Shown here piece by piece: positions 32,150 to 61,964 of a stretch of DNA of 64,000 nucleotides (its first letter is position 1; every line of letters starts with the position of its first letter). Where the stretch lies: contig WNNJ02001200.1 of the NCBI GenBank assembly GCA_012934845.2, forward strand, positions 62,001 to 126,000, given 5' to 3'. The notes below the pieces were generated by a model that was not told where the DNA came from, made no database searches, and saw nothing but the letters and a program-made list of their open reading frames with translations. The translations under genes were made by a program, and so were the position numbers. Source of the stretch: Pomphorhynchus laevis. Its lineage: Eukaryota > Acanthocephala > Palaeacanthocephala > Echinorhynchida > Pomphorhynchidae.

Positions 32150-32728
32150 TTACTTATCATTAGTTCCTCTGAATTTCCTGGATGATCGAAGCCCCGAAGA
32201 GGAAAGGCAATCACGCTCTCTTCCATTTTCGAATTTGTCTATAAGCGCGTTGATATTAGATCTAGTGTTGTCTCCGGCATGGTGCCGACCTGAGGAAGTC
32301 TGTAGGCATAGCTTCGGAAAGCACAGCAAACGCTCCCAATCGTTGGATGAATTTGAGCACAATGCCTCTAGAATTAAAGAGGAAAAAACATTGGCAACTC
32401 GGCGGCGAATATTCCAAGGAATGTGCTTGATCGTGTTAACTGGTTCCATCCAAACCCTATGAAGAAGCTCGAAGGATCTCTTTTGATTTTCGCAGCAGGA
32501 ACTGTCTATCTTTTCAAACTGAAACGATGTCTTCGAGGTGTTCTCGTTAGCTTCTAAAAACTCAGGTATTGTGTCAGTTGATGCGATAACGTTGTGAGAG
32601 CTGGCTGTCGGTAGATGTCCTGATCCTGAGCAGCGCAAGTTCACAGGTCCGTGTACCCGAAGATGACCTGATGCGTTAAGGCGAAACGATCCGCCACAGA
32701 CTGCGCAACTAGCCGTATTCGCTTGCAT
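32150..32728 (-). CDS. Zinc-finger N-terminal ORF of the LINE-ubiquilin element
   Basis: 192 aa. A CCHC finger lies at the very start (C8, C11, H26, C33 in CAVCGGSFRLN...HLRVHGPVNLRC), followed by a low-complexity Ser/Thr stretch and a helical region (RRRVANVFSSLILEALCSN). Such amino-terminal fingers bind target DNA in RLE-type LINEs. It is in the same frame as the 1332-aa ORF; only TAA and three codons intervene, so one longer protein may once have been made. An in-frame TAA just upstream supports the ATG at 32728. Confidence 0.7.
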   Translation of the reverse strand: MQANTASCAVCGGSFRLNASGHLRVHGPVNLRCSGSGHLPTASSHNVIASTDTIPEFLEANENTSKTSFQFEKIDSSCCENQKRSFELLHRVWMEPVNTIKHIPWNIRRRVANVFSSLILEALCSNSSNDWERLLCFPKLCLQTSSGRHHAGDNTRSNINALIDKFENGRERDCLSSSGLRSSRKFRGTNDK

Positions 32729-32740
32729 GTTATCCCAAGC

Positions 32741-33480
32741 TCGGTTTTGTATTAATTAATTGTAAGCCGTTGGTTCGAAGCTGATTATGTTTTGCTTGTA
32801 AAGTTTGTTTTTTAGTTTAGAAACAATATGCTCTCCTTAAATAATTCGTTTCTACTGAACTTGCAAACAGCTAGCTTGCGCAAACAACACATGGCAGCAT
32901 AATTTGATGCCGAGTCATTGTATTTACTTTAGATCTCAAACTTTTTTAAATGAAATAAGTACTAACTGAATCATCAACATCTAAAATTGAGCAATATTTG
33001 CTTTTACTACATCATATTATCCCTGAGATATTTTTGAAGTTGTCATAGTATTCCTCAACTCGGTCAAATTAATAGGCATTTACTTGAGTAATTTTTTCTT
33101 TTAAAAACGTATTTTACAAGGCTACGAGGTTAAAATAATAAAAATACTTGAAAAGTATACATGAAAAAAATTTAAAATTTTAAAAAATCACCAGTTCCTA
33201 TGGAATATTGCTTATCCTCGGGAATATTTCATATCCGCATTCTAACTTATAATATGCATTAGAATTTAACATCGACAAATAGTCTTTCTAGCACAGAGAC
33301 CAATTTATTCACAAAAAGACTACATTATCATTAAAATTAGTCCAATGCTTTTATAATACTGTAATATGCAATCTTAGTTGAATGATTTGATTCTATAAAT
33401 CAGGGTATGACGTATTGTTATATATCGACTCCTGAAGGAGCTGAAACTCGTATATGAGCACATTTAGAGGTGTTCAGACC
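32741..33480. other. AT-rich spacer upstream of the fusion element
   Basis: I searched both strands by eye for a ubiquitin-like domain exon that could belong to a host ubiquilin and found none. No other feature is recognised. Confidence 0.35.
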
Positions 33481-33497
33481 AATCCGGTTAACATTCA

Positions 33498-33704
33498 TCA
33501 TGAGTGTATCGTACACAGATCATGATGACGATCACTCTTATATGAATCATTGTGGATAACTCGCAATATCTTAATATCATAATCGAATGCGAAGAACTGA
33601 CAAACCAACGTGGTCAACAAAGTCTTAAGAAACACATTAAATAGCAATGTTCCAAGAACAGTGCCTTGAGGAACACCACATTTGAGTGATCGAGTGGTCA
33701 ACAT
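33498..33704 (-). pseudogene. LINE D RT motif B/C fragment
   Basis: SLKCGVPQGTVLGTLLFNVF is motif B. FAFDYDIKILRVI is a degraded motif C (the YADD equivalent reads FDYD). Confidence 0.7.
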
Positions 33705-33779
33705 GGTTTTGTTGATACGTACTTGAAAGCAACGCGAAGATAAGATGCACTTAATTTAGGTTACCGAATCACTGTGCAC

Positions 33780-34109
33780 CCCAGTCCAACAGTAATTAAA
33801 TCACGCTAAAGTGAATGAACTTGATCGAATACACGGCTAAAATTAAGAAGCACGACATCAGTGAAAATTTTCCAGCAAATAGAGTTGAACTCAATGAACG
33901 GGATGGACGTAGAGGGCACTCGAAAGTACTAGTAGTACATGAGCACGGAAAATACCCTCGTCATTTCCGACTGTCTCATCGAGCGGTGAATATTTGGAAT
34001 CGTCTTCCAGTTGATGTCGTTGCGGTGCATACAATCAATGAATTTAAATCCAATATAAAGAACTGGATTCGAAATGAGAACGAATGGTGGTTGCTGCAGT
34101 ACCCATGGT

Positions 34110-34207
<98 letters not shown>

Positions 34208-34310
34208 TGAATGATGTTTTTTGATTTTTTTCTTGTATTTATTTGTTTTTTATGTGAGCGGTCAAAACAGCCTTATGGCTATGACATGTAGTAATAATAT
34301 AATAATATAA
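33780..34310 (+). mobile_element. LINE F 3' tail inserted in LINE D
   Basis: The frame 33815-34114 encodes a LINE C-terminus: FRLSHRAVNIWNRLPVDVVA, then [13 protein letters not shown], matching the R-x-V-x-x-WN-x-LP-x-x-V-V-x-A...FK signature near the end of CR1/RTE-type ORF2. It ends YPWF, then a (TA)n tract and a non-coding tail with AACAGCCTTATGGCTATGAC. Confidence 0.75.
34114..34206. repeat. (TA)n microsatellite, 93 bp
   Basis: Uninterrupted AT dinucleotides directly after the stop region of LINE F. Some LINEs end in such microsatellite tails and may prime on them. Confidence 0.95.
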
Positions 34311-34338
34311 GTGACAATACATCTGAAATTGATGCCAC

Positions 34339-34524
34339 TCATTCCTTTCGAGAATAGAGAAGATTACTTAAGCATGATCGACCATTTCTAAAACCATGTT
34401 GTGTTGGGTGAATGATGCCATTTCGATTAAGATGATTAGTTACGAGGCAATGAGCAATGCTCTTAAGTATCTTACATACTATTTTTATGAAACTAATTCC
34501 ACGATAATTCGAAGCACTGATCAT
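34339..34524 (-). pseudogene. LINE D RT N-terminal fragment
   Basis: SNYRGISFIKIVCKILKSI (first RT block, NYRPIS degraded to NYRGIS) and PTQHGFRNGRSCLSNLL (motif 2a). The continuation is cut off by the LINE F insertion. Confidence 0.75.
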
Positions 34525-35072
34525 TTTGCCCTTTTTTAAAAACGAGGCAACGCTAGCGGTTAACTAATCCTCTGGCAACCGACACCTGTTTATGGATAAC
34601 TGAAATAACTTAGACAATGGGGTAGTTATGCAAGCACGAAGAACTTTCAGGACAAATAATTGAATGTCATTAGATTCTGCAGAGGAATACGAGAATAGAC
34701 GGGAATTTGACATATCAACATCGTGGCTAGTTATCACTATCGAAGTAGCATCGATAGAATGTCTTCTTATAGGCTCCGTAGATGATCCTATCGACTGAGA
34801 ATCAGTACCAAGCTCGAATTCGTGCGCAAAAATGTCAACTATAATTGCTTGCGACTCTATAAGTTCCCTATTAGAGCACATACGTGATATTGAGCATGGT
34901 ACCGATATGCTTTTTCAGATATAAGATCAGAACTGCTTCGGAGTGACCTTCAAAGTATGAGCTATTTACAGTTTGTATGATCTACGCTTCGTAAGTTTAG
35001 CTCGATTAAATTTATTACGTAACCGCGTGAAAGAACTTCTAAGAGAACGATAGCAAGTAGCAAGTTTAAACA

Positions 35073-35468
35073 TTATATTCGTACGCTAATGGAGTGTTTT
35101 AATTCTACATCGAACCACAGATCCACATTACGGTTTTTCTTATGAATAGCGATCTTTGGAGCAAACATATCCGAAATGGAGATTAGCGTGTTGCGTAGCT
35201 TAGGCCATTTATCATTAACAGCACAACTATCACAGCCAAATTGAAGATTTTCTTCGTATCTTTGCAAATCATCAGTTTTTACATGATACAACCAGCGTTT
35301 ACTTAGTGTTAATTCACCATCATTACTGTTTATATAATGAACCGAGGCAAATCCGAACATCAGGACACAGTGATCGCTCAAACCGATTGGTGATTTATAT
35401 TCGATGTTGACAACATCGGTTATTGAAGTACCAAATATAAGGTCGAGTAAGGAAGTACCATCATTCAT
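35073..35468 (-). pseudogene. LINE D endonuclease C-terminal fragment
   Basis: 131 codons with TSLLDLIFGTSITDV and IGLSDHCVLMFGF; the SDH catalytic motif is intact. The post-endonuclease linker follows. Confidence 0.75.
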
Positions 35469-36544
35469 GAATCTTGTTGTTAAGGATACATGATGAACGA
35501 GATGTAACTCGCCAACAAGATAGGAATATAATTTATTGTCTGCGTCTGAGGTCCACCCATCTAGATAACCATCATCACCCTATTTCACCGTTGGTGAGTT
35601 AAAATCACCCATTAGAAGAAAACGATTATGCTTAGACCGCTGACTTAGCAATAGACGGATGCTTGTATTTAGACAGAATGAATTCTTAGAACGATACAGT
35701 GTGCATGCAACTAAGCGACAACCATCGGCACAGTTTTACAAACAAGCACTCATACAAGCCGATAACATAAGCAAGTTTGATATCATTAATATAAGTAATG
35801 TGGACATACATCAAGATACTTCCACCGCGGCGATCATCATCTCGATCTTCCAATGACAGTAATAACCAGGAATAGCAATCGTTAATATCTATATGTAGCC
35901 ACGTGTCAGATATGGAGAATATATACGACTTATGAATCATTACCCAACATCGGATTTTATCAAGATGAAACACCCGAAAATTTTTATGCGTAAGTAATAT
36001 TCACCCTGTTTCCAACGCTCTGATAGCTCGGCCCGTGATTCATGTAGCAGTTAACGCAGCTCCTGAAATAGATCATGATATACTTTTACTTCCTTATCTT
36101 TCAACCGATAACTAAAAATCAATGGTCCTACCTATTTTAAAGACTGAAGAACGGCGTTCAATGAACGTTGACATTTATCGACCGTCCGTTTACCTATCCT
36201 AAAAAGGACGAAACCTTCAAACCAGCTGCTATCTCCCTTTGAGAGCTATTGAACATTGAAGAAACCATCCCACCAAGTAATCTTACATTATGATGAACAC
36301 GAGATTGAGAAGGGGTCGAAACAGATTCAGGGACATTCGCAAAGATAACACAATGCGCCCTTTTGTCAATAGCCTTCCAGGAAACAGACTCATATTAATG
36401 ACGCCGGTAGGTGAAGCTACTCGAACTGCATTCTTCTTGTGCCTTATTAATGCATGAATCGACTTAAGCAAGACTGAAACGCGGAACTGACTTGTCTCCT
36501 GAGCCAACCGTGTTGTTTGTGCTTATAATGCATCCGGAATTGAC

Positions 36545-36640
36545 GTCAAATCTTTAAGTAACCTAGTTTAAAATATGCATCTATTAAATTATTTAAATGA
36601 TTTTGAAGAAATCAATTAATACTATAAATCATTTAATATT
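36545..36640 (-). mobile_element. Penelope-like thumb fragment (copy D)
   Basis: TAACCTAGTTTAAAATATGC followed by ATCTATTAAATTATTTAAAT repeats the thumb-region words of copies A and E. Only about 60-100 bp are left. Confidence 0.5.
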
Positions 36641-37334
36641 TGCACTTTAAAAATATTAAGACGTTATTATAACTTAGAGATATGCGTGTTACAAATGTGA
36701 TATCAATGCATGTAATATCTCTTAACTTTGACTTATCAATGCATACATTAACTACGATTGCATTTCCTTACTATTTTGTAGCTCTTTATAGTATATATTT
36801 TCGCATATGCCAATTTCAACTATCCATGTTTCGCGATGCCGTTTCTTCGGTGCAGCTTTGTCATTAATATAAGTGATATACTGTTTCTGCAAATATTGAT
36901 TGAATTTCTCTATTTCCGACAAAATGGCTTTCGCACCCTAAATTCGTAGTCAAAAATCATAGACTGTTTAGCTTTTCTTCAGAAGCAGTATCATTTACGA
37001 AATTATTTTAGCTTTGTATGATACTTCTTTTGAAGAAAAACTAATTACAGTCGATCACTATTTTACAGCACTATATATGGACTTATATATATTACATTTA
37101 CACATCTTTTAGATTATTTCGTCGCATTTTCAATAAATTGCTTTGATGTTTTTAGTTTTAAACGATTGTGTTTATTTGTATGCAAAAATATACATCGAGA
37201 TCCGAGAATCTAAAAAATTAATTCTGCAGATTTTTCTGTAAAAGAATCCATTATTATCATAATTTCGAAGTATGCGTGAAATATAATTTGCAATAGAACC
37301 TTTTTTTAAATTGCTGTCATAATTGATGATATTT
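36641..37334. other. Region upstream of HP1-B
   Basis: AT-rich, no recognised element. Sequence is unrelated to the upstream region of HP1-A until the 410-bp shared block starts. Confidence 0.3.
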
Positions 37335-56049
<18,715 letters not shown>

Positions 56050-57119
56050 TTAAATTATGCATTTTATCGAATTAGATGTAAACACTAATCTTGCGTTGTA
56101 TTGTTTTTGTGGTTTAATTAACAACGAACCTTCAATTTCCGTTTTGAATTTGGTAATTTTGGTTAATCAAAAGTAGTGTAATATAATGGCATAAGGCAGA
56201 AAGTAAATGCAAATACAGTAATAATGAAATGTAGCAAAATATAAAATATCAACTTCCTATGTTTTTGAATTTAATTTTCAAATATGATAATCAATTCTTT
56301 TGTTGTTAGAACACTTATTTAAAAAATCGTTATTATGACCCAGCAAATACAAACAGCGTAATCTAACCAATTGCATTCTACTCCCCCTCTTTTTTAAATA
56401 CCTGTAAAAAATGTTGTCAAATTTTAAGCGATATGGCGCAGCAAATTGTCCGCTATCTACATACATAAAGTAATACTTTTAATTGACTTTAAATAATACA
56501 GTGTATGGAATGTATGATATTGTCTTGCTCTAAGATGGATAAATGCGCTTAGCAGCATTCTTTGTAAATGCCTATCAATGTGTAAAAAAGTTAAGAGTTA
56601 TAAACATTTCAAAATAATTGAAAATGCATTTCAATGCAAAATTATATTTCAATATAATTTTATAGAGTTATAAATATTTCAATTATAACTTAAGTGTAAT
56701 GATTTTCGTTTTAACGGTTAATTTTCATTGTAAAACGTTTTATACCGTATTTTATAATGCAAAATATTAGCGAAGTCATTAAAATTAATTCAATATATGA
56801 ATTTTGCTGTGAAAATTTTGGTTGGAAATATTTAACGAACGCTATTGATGTAATTTAACAAATGTTTAATCTAGTATGTTCTATTTATGTGCAGTTCGTC
56901 GGATTATTTGTGATGCATGCAATGCCCGATTGCTCAAAGTTGCTACAAAAATAATATTCCGGTAAAACCAGCAGTTACAGATAAATGTCACCACTCCTGT
57001 ATGAGGTAGGCACCCACACAATATGATTAATTTCTTTTATTTTCTGATTTTTATTAAAAATAATATATGTGAATAAATTATAAATATACTTACAGGGTTT
57101 TTAAATTAAATTAATAAAC
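56050..57119. other. AT-rich DNA downstream of HP1-B
   Basis: No gene recognised. A clear poly(A) signal close to the stop is not evident. Confidence 0.3.
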
Positions 57120-57136
57120 CGGAAAAGGCAATTTTA

Positions 57137-57195
57137 ATTTATTTATTTAATTTGTTTAAACCTTTCGAGCTTATGATCTTCCTCAGTCCAAATTT
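57137..57195 (-). ncRNA. Possible hammerhead, Penelope 3' side
   Basis: CTGAGGA (CUGANGA) then AGATCATAAGCTC, GAAA and GGTTTAAAC. AATTTG and CAAATT could form helix I. Helix II is poor, so support is weak apart from position just after the endonuclease. Confidence 0.3.
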
Positions 57196-57329
57196 TAACA
57201 ATTCCTTAGTTGCTATCGTATATATAACAAAAATCTGGAAGAATCATACAACAGACAATAAATACCTTTAACATTTTTGTAAAAGAATTAATGTCACTGT
57301 TAAAGGACAGGTCAGTCATTAGTTTAGAA

Positions 57330-57725
57330 TTTTTCGTTCGCTTTTCTTTTAGATGTGTCTGATATCGGGCCGTCAATGATGGCAGTTTTCATTATATGGT
57401 CATCATATGATATTACATGCGATATGACCCCATCTGATCCTTCGAGTTTCTGTCGTACGTCTTTTCTTGGATTATTTGCTCTAATATGATAGCTCGCACT
57501 TGTTTTACCTAATTATTGGGCCTTGCACGTAGTGCAGATGTTCAGATATACCACATTCTTTGATTTACAATTGTAATTTCCTCGCACCTGAAATTCAAGG
57601 ATTGTTGTACTGCTAGTAATTCGGTTTGTTAATACCATATCTTGACAGTTAGTACATATTTTGTCATCACATTTTGTGCTTTTAATATTATCATCACATG
57701 AAAGTCGCTTATTCCTTGGTAAATC
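57330..57725 (-). pseudogene. Penelope-like GIY-YIG endonuclease fragment
   Basis: The minus strand encodes DDKICTNCQDMVLTNRITSS, then GNYNCKSKNVVYLNICTTCK, then LGKTSASYHIRANNPRKDV. The NVVYL..C..C...(Y)-G-K-T-S...R...H/N pattern is the GIY-YIG domain with its Cys pair in Penelope-like elements. Broken by at least one stop. Confidence 0.7.
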
Positions 57726-57901
57726 TTTGATAATTTTGCCTGATCAGACTGATGTGCCTTTGTCTATATATATGAAGATTAAAAAACCGATTAACTCTTC
57801 ATCCAAAACGGTGCTACTAGATAGAAGAATAGCCATACAGAGAACCTGCTCCTTGCAAAAGATTCTAGTCAGGATCTTTTGTTAGTAATCTTATGTTAGT
57901 C

Positions 57902-57950
57902 ATCTTTCAGACCGGTTTCGATATTATTGGATCTCATCAGTGTGAAAGCC
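57902..57950 (-). ncRNA. Hammerhead ribozyme, direct-repeat copy 1
   Basis: Core CTGATGA (57934-57940 on the complement), helix II GAT..ATC, GAAA, then palindromic ACCGGT and cleavage-site C, and flanks CTTTCA / TGAAAG. With only ACCGGU for helix III, cleavage would work best as a dimer, as known for other minimal animal hammerheads. Confidence 0.6.
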
Positions 57951-58343
57951 AGTTGTCGATCGACTAGAATCTATCACATATATACAGCAGATTCCCCGTG
58001 GTTAGAGCATCTATCCGCCACAGCTTAATCTACTACAGCTATTGTCCTAGCATAGATAACCAGTCTTTTATTCTATACTACGGAATAATCAAATCATGCT
58101 TTCGCTTATGCCTAAAATGTCTTATCCATTGCTATTCTTTCTATCCTGTCGAGATCAATCAACTATATTGATACTTTCTATATTTTCTATAAAGAATAAA
58201 GCAAACTACCGACACCACAATAATCATCTAGATGATAATACTTTCTATATTTTAGATTAACTCTTCATTCAAAACGCTGCTACTAGATAGGAGAATAGCA
58301 ATGCACAGAACCTGCTGTTGCAAAATATTCTAGTGATGTTAGT

Positions 58344-58392
58344 CATCTTTCAGACCGGTTTTGATCTTATTGGACCTCATCAGTGTGAAAGC
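58344..58392 (-). ncRNA. Hammerhead ribozyme, direct-repeat copy 2
   Basis: Same motif 443 bp away: CTGATGA kept, helix II GGTCCAATAAGATC, but the GAAA box reads AAAA, so it is probably weak or inactive. Confidence 0.55.
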
Positions 58393-58440
58393 CAGTTGTC
58401 GATCGACTACAATCTATTACATATTTACATATACATATTG

Positions 58441-58949
58441 CATATATATAATTGATATTATTGTACTTTATATATAGCTCGAATTCTTTTTCGAATTTTC
58501 AAATAAGCAAACTTAATCGTTGACAAAAGGCACCGTTGTAAGCAGAGGAGGCATTACATCACAAACGCTAAGTGTGTAGAGACTCTAAATTAACTAAATT
58601 AATCTTTAATAAAACGAGATAAACTATTGAAATACTGTTTGCATGTATTGTTTAGTTATCATTAAAATCAAATATGATTAGAGTAAATAGTTTAGCACAA
58701 AAATAAAAGAGAAGCAACAAAAATTCGATATAGGACCGAAAATTTACAAATTAATAAATAATTAAATTTAATTAAACAATGTTACTCAACTTTAAAATTT
58801 CAAGACTAAACTTTCTCAAGATCTTAAGATATATTTTGTAAATTTGTTTACTTGTGTTTTACAAAAGTGCCCCCCCTGAATTGCACACATATTTAACACA
58901 AACAAATATCTCACTAACATCTGACAATCTCTTCAAATAAAATCAAATT
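58441..58949. other. AT-rich spacer
   Basis: No recognised feature. Confidence 0.3.
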
Positions 58950-60130
58950 GTTTTCTTGAAATATTAACTCATTTCAAACGGGATAGTATCCAGCTCCAGG
59001 TATCAGATGGAAACATTCGGAAATTCGTTGTGTTTATCAAGAATGAACTGTCATGGGCAATTGTCCTTGACAATTTTACATTTTCCAACATTTATCAATT
59101 TATCATGCCTTTATTAATTTACTCCCCATGTTCGCATTTTAATTGAGTCACTTTTAAATTTAATCGTGTCACGTTTGATTTATATCTCGTCGCCTTTACG
59201 TAGAAAACGAATTCTATCTCATCGCTTTTACGTGAATTTCTATCTCGTCGCCCTTACATGGAAGGCTAATTCTATTTCGTCGCATTTATTCGAAGTTAAA
59301 GATCTTTGCAAATGTGACGAAATTGGATAAAAATGGCGAGGATAAATTTATCAGTGACGTTACTGCTAAATATAAAAGAGAAGATCACAAGAGCAATAAT
59401 GACGAGATTGAATTCCAAAAGAATGTTCTTGATTTCAATCATATCGTGATTAAATCTTAAAGTTATAAAACTGAATGCAAAGGTGGCGAGTTCAAATACA
59501 AAATAAAAATGACTATTTAATGATTGCTTAACTGACGAGATTAAATAAAACCTGACGATTTAGATTGTAACCGTGACAAGTTTAACTGAGAAACTTGATA
59601 TTTCATATGATCATTTTAAACGAATCAAATCAGCTAACTAAGTCTAAGTATTTAATATAATTATAAAATCAATAATAATGCTAAATCAAAATTTAATAAT
59701 TAAATAATATATAATTAAAAATAATAAATAATTGTTAAATCAACAAAATATTATGCAGGAGTAATATATTTTAAAAGTAGAAATTGAGGTCACCGACGAG
59801 TTATGACTTCCCTTCCAGAATTGGAAGTCCCAACTCGTCGCTGATTGACTGCGCTCACAAGAATGTCGTCCACAAAGGGCAGCTATACTGAATTCATCGC
59901 CAACGTCGTTATTCTGTCTCTGCCAAGCTGCAACAATACTCAATTCGCCCGCCGTCCAAATGTCAGATGCCGGACGGTTCTCGTTGTCAAAGTAAATAAA
60001 TAATTGTTAATATTTAATATGATTTAAATAAAAATTAATTTTTAATGAATCGACTAATAAATAACAGACATTATATCAGAATAAGGATTAAAAGTCATCA
60101 GAAGGAAGTGCTATGTTATCAAATTCGGTA
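58950..60130. repeat. Long repeat, copy 2 (copy 1 at 9961-10900)
   Basis: Collinear with 9961-10690 at very high identity, then, after an insertion at about 59745-60000, with the Penelope-like end near 10800-10890 (ACTAATAAATAACAGAC..TATCAGAATAAGGATTA). It stops inside the conserved structured block. Confidence 0.75.
59745..60000 (-). other. Insertion with coding-like, GC-richer sequence
   Basis: About 250 bp absent from the other copy. The minus strand has an open frame (59740-59943 from its first Met, open further upstream to about 59995) reading NRPASDIWTAGELSIVAAWQ and then SATSWDFQFWKGSHNS. A strong two-tier hairpin (CGACGAGTT/AACTCGTCG and GACTTCC/GGAAGTC) lies at 59797-59842. I recognise no family; it could be a processed gene piece or part of another element. 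Confidence 0.4.
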
Positions 60131-60840
60131 GAACTAAATTATGATTGTGAGTAATCTACCAAAATATAGTTAGATGGTAAACTAATTCTAGATTTCTCAA
60201 TAACAAATAGTTTACAATATGTGTTACCCGTTCTAAAATTATGAAATCAGGTCCCTATGGATAAACGTCATTGCGACAACCTTCGACCGTGCAAAGTGCC
60301 TGAACTTGGTTGTGATCTCTTAATTACAAATGTTGAACATACATTCATATAATGTCACACTATTCTACGGCAATATATCGATATGTATCAACTTCGAAGC
60401 AGTTTTCTCAAATAATGCATTTTATAATGATTTAATTAAACATCCTAATAATATTGTTCTTGTCCTAATAATATAAAAATTTTCGTATTTATGGAATGTC
60501 TTCATTTATTTTCATTTTAATATATATTGATAGCAAATTGCATTTTAACAAATCACTGGTAATATTTGCAAGTGTGCGTTAAATAGCATCATTAATCAGT
60601 TATTAACATCTACAATTTACAGCAATGACGTCAGACAATTTTGTGTGACTATCAATAATTTAATATATATATTTAATATTGAACTTGTATATTTAATATA
60701 TAGTTAATATTTCTTTAATATGCAAATATGAAAATAACGTTCTTTACATGATATCTATTGTATCCATGCTTTCAATTGTCAAGTGTTTGACCACGATTGA
60801 CAATTTTGTGCAGATTTGTTATTAATTTTGTTTTATAATA
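60131..60840. other. AT-rich spacer
   Basis: No recognised feature. Confidence 0.3.
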
Positions 60841-61500
60841 ATAAGATTTTTTTAACAAAACAACCGATAACCATCCAATTATCATAAATAAGCAAGAACA
60901 CAATTAGAGTCAAGAAAACATGAACACTATTTTATTGACAAGTTACTTCCATATTCTTTCTACTTCATCAACTATTACGGCCTCAGATCCAGATGGATCT
61001 GAGTCCCCGGCATCACCAGCGCGCCGCCTTCCGACTGAACCATTCAGGGTCTCTCTCCCCCTAAGAGTCCTGTCAAGGCGGGCTATGATCGGTAAATGGG
61101 AGATTAGGAGCTTAAGAAACCTTAGTCTTTGCTTTAAGGGACGTATTCTAGAGAAGAAAACTAATCGCTCGTTTCAGAGCCCACATAGCTCTCTTCAGTA
61201 TACGTTTAAGTCTATCCAGATCAGCTTTTGCCGTCCAATTCACCGTAGCGGTAAACCCAGATATTTTACTCTACCCGTGAAGATGCGGAGTGGTTGAGGC
61301 TGCAAAATAAAGGAGAGTGCAGAGAGTGCTAGTATATTATGCTTCTTTCTTGTCACAAGGGTTTCCACCTGAGATTTGTTGAAGTTTAAAACAAAATTGG
61401 ATGTGGATAGCTGGTCTTCTAATCTTAAAAAGGAACGGCTGATGTCCTAGACTACATTTTTAAACCTGCGTACAGAAAACATGACCGTGGTATCATCAGC

Positions 61501-61964
61501 CTATATCACTAGATGTTGATCACGTTTAAATGCTTTGAAGAGAACAGTCGAGGCAGCAAGATATAAGATAGGAAAAAGCAGGGAATCTTGAGGCACACCT
61601 GTAATAGGGTAGAACTGACGAGCATTAGGGTCGTCTTCATAGTAGAACGGCTTGGTGTACAGCAAAATCTCCATCTTGTTAACAATTCTCGCTGGCAAAG
61701 CACGGGACCAAAGAGAGAGGAGATAACGAAGGGAATGGAGATCCGGTCAAATGCAGCAGAAAGGTAAAGAAAGACAGCCACAGCAAGCTGATGACTGTTA
61801 TCCTGACAAAGCTGATGCACTTCACCAATTGCTGAATGTATCGAGCGACTTTTGGCAAACCCATGAAAACTCAGTGGGATTAAATTACTCCTACTTAGAT
61901 GGATCCGGATTCTACGCGCAGGCGCTTTTTCGTAGATCGAAATGGGCTCAGGTCTTTGGGACAT
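61501..61964 (-). pseudogene. LINE A5 RT fragments
   Basis: Two overlapping frames: one with ISIYEKAPARRIRIHLSR and VAVFLYLSAAFDRISI (motif A Asp lost to Tyr), the other with FYYEDDPNARQFYPITGVPQ (motif B). Frame breaks between. Confidence 0.75.

Larger units (their letters stand above)
28142..32740 (-). mobile_element. RLE-type LINE carrying a ubiquilin-like C-terminus
   Basis: Two same-frame ORFs on the minus strand: a zinc-finger ORF (32728-32150), then, after one TAA and three codons, a 1332-codon RT / restriction-like endonuclease / ubiquilin ORF (32140-28142). RT plus a C-terminal CCHC and PD-(D/E)XK-like endonuclease is the architecture of R2/NeSL/Dong/CRE-type LINEs. The element boundaries are not defined: I see no target-site duplication or clear poly(A), and LINE E begins about 50 bp from the stop. 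It is the least damaged LINE in the window. Confidence 0.8.
33480..36520 (-). mobile_element. LINE D (CR1/jockey-like), minus strand, interrupted
   Basis: Minus strand pieces in order: ORF1 (RAHCVIFANVPESV near 36360-36320, in a frame of 36283-36507), AP-endonuclease (35973-35686, LHIDINDCYSW; 35468-35073, SLLDLIFGT..IGLSDHCVLMFG), RT start (34524-34339), and RT motif B (33704-33498, CGVPQGTVLGTLLFN). The RT motif-A region is replaced by a plus-strand LINE tail with a (TA)n tract, a nested insertion. Confidence 0.75.
57780..58430. repeat. Direct repeats of about 190 bp carrying hammerheads
   Basis: About 57780-57995 and 58255-58430 are similar in the same orientation (ATTAACTCTTCAT.CAAAAC, GTTAGTCATCTTTCAGACCG, TGAAAGCCAGTTGTCGATCG). 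The monomer between the two cleavage sites is 443 nt. Confidence 0.75.
57120..58440 (-). mobile_element. Penelope-like element fragment with endonuclease and hammerheads (copy F)
   Basis: Minus strand: two direct repeats with hammerheads (58440-58255 and 57995-57780), then a GIY-YIG endonuclease fragment (57725-57330), then a third hammerhead-like motif (57195-57137). Hammerhead-bearing terminal repeats around a GIY-YIG endonuclease ORF are the known layout of Penelope-like elements. The RT is absent. Confidence 0.7.

Noticed and set aside
31953-32462. 169-codon plus-strand frame
   Set aside because: Lies opposite the fusion element ORFs and has no domain; antisense shadow. The same holds for plus-strand frames at 28237-28458 and 31040-31388.
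28142-32728. Ordinary host ubiquilin gene
   Set aside because: No UBL domain or splice sites are seen, and the upstream coding sequence is a complete RT/endonuclease in the same frame.
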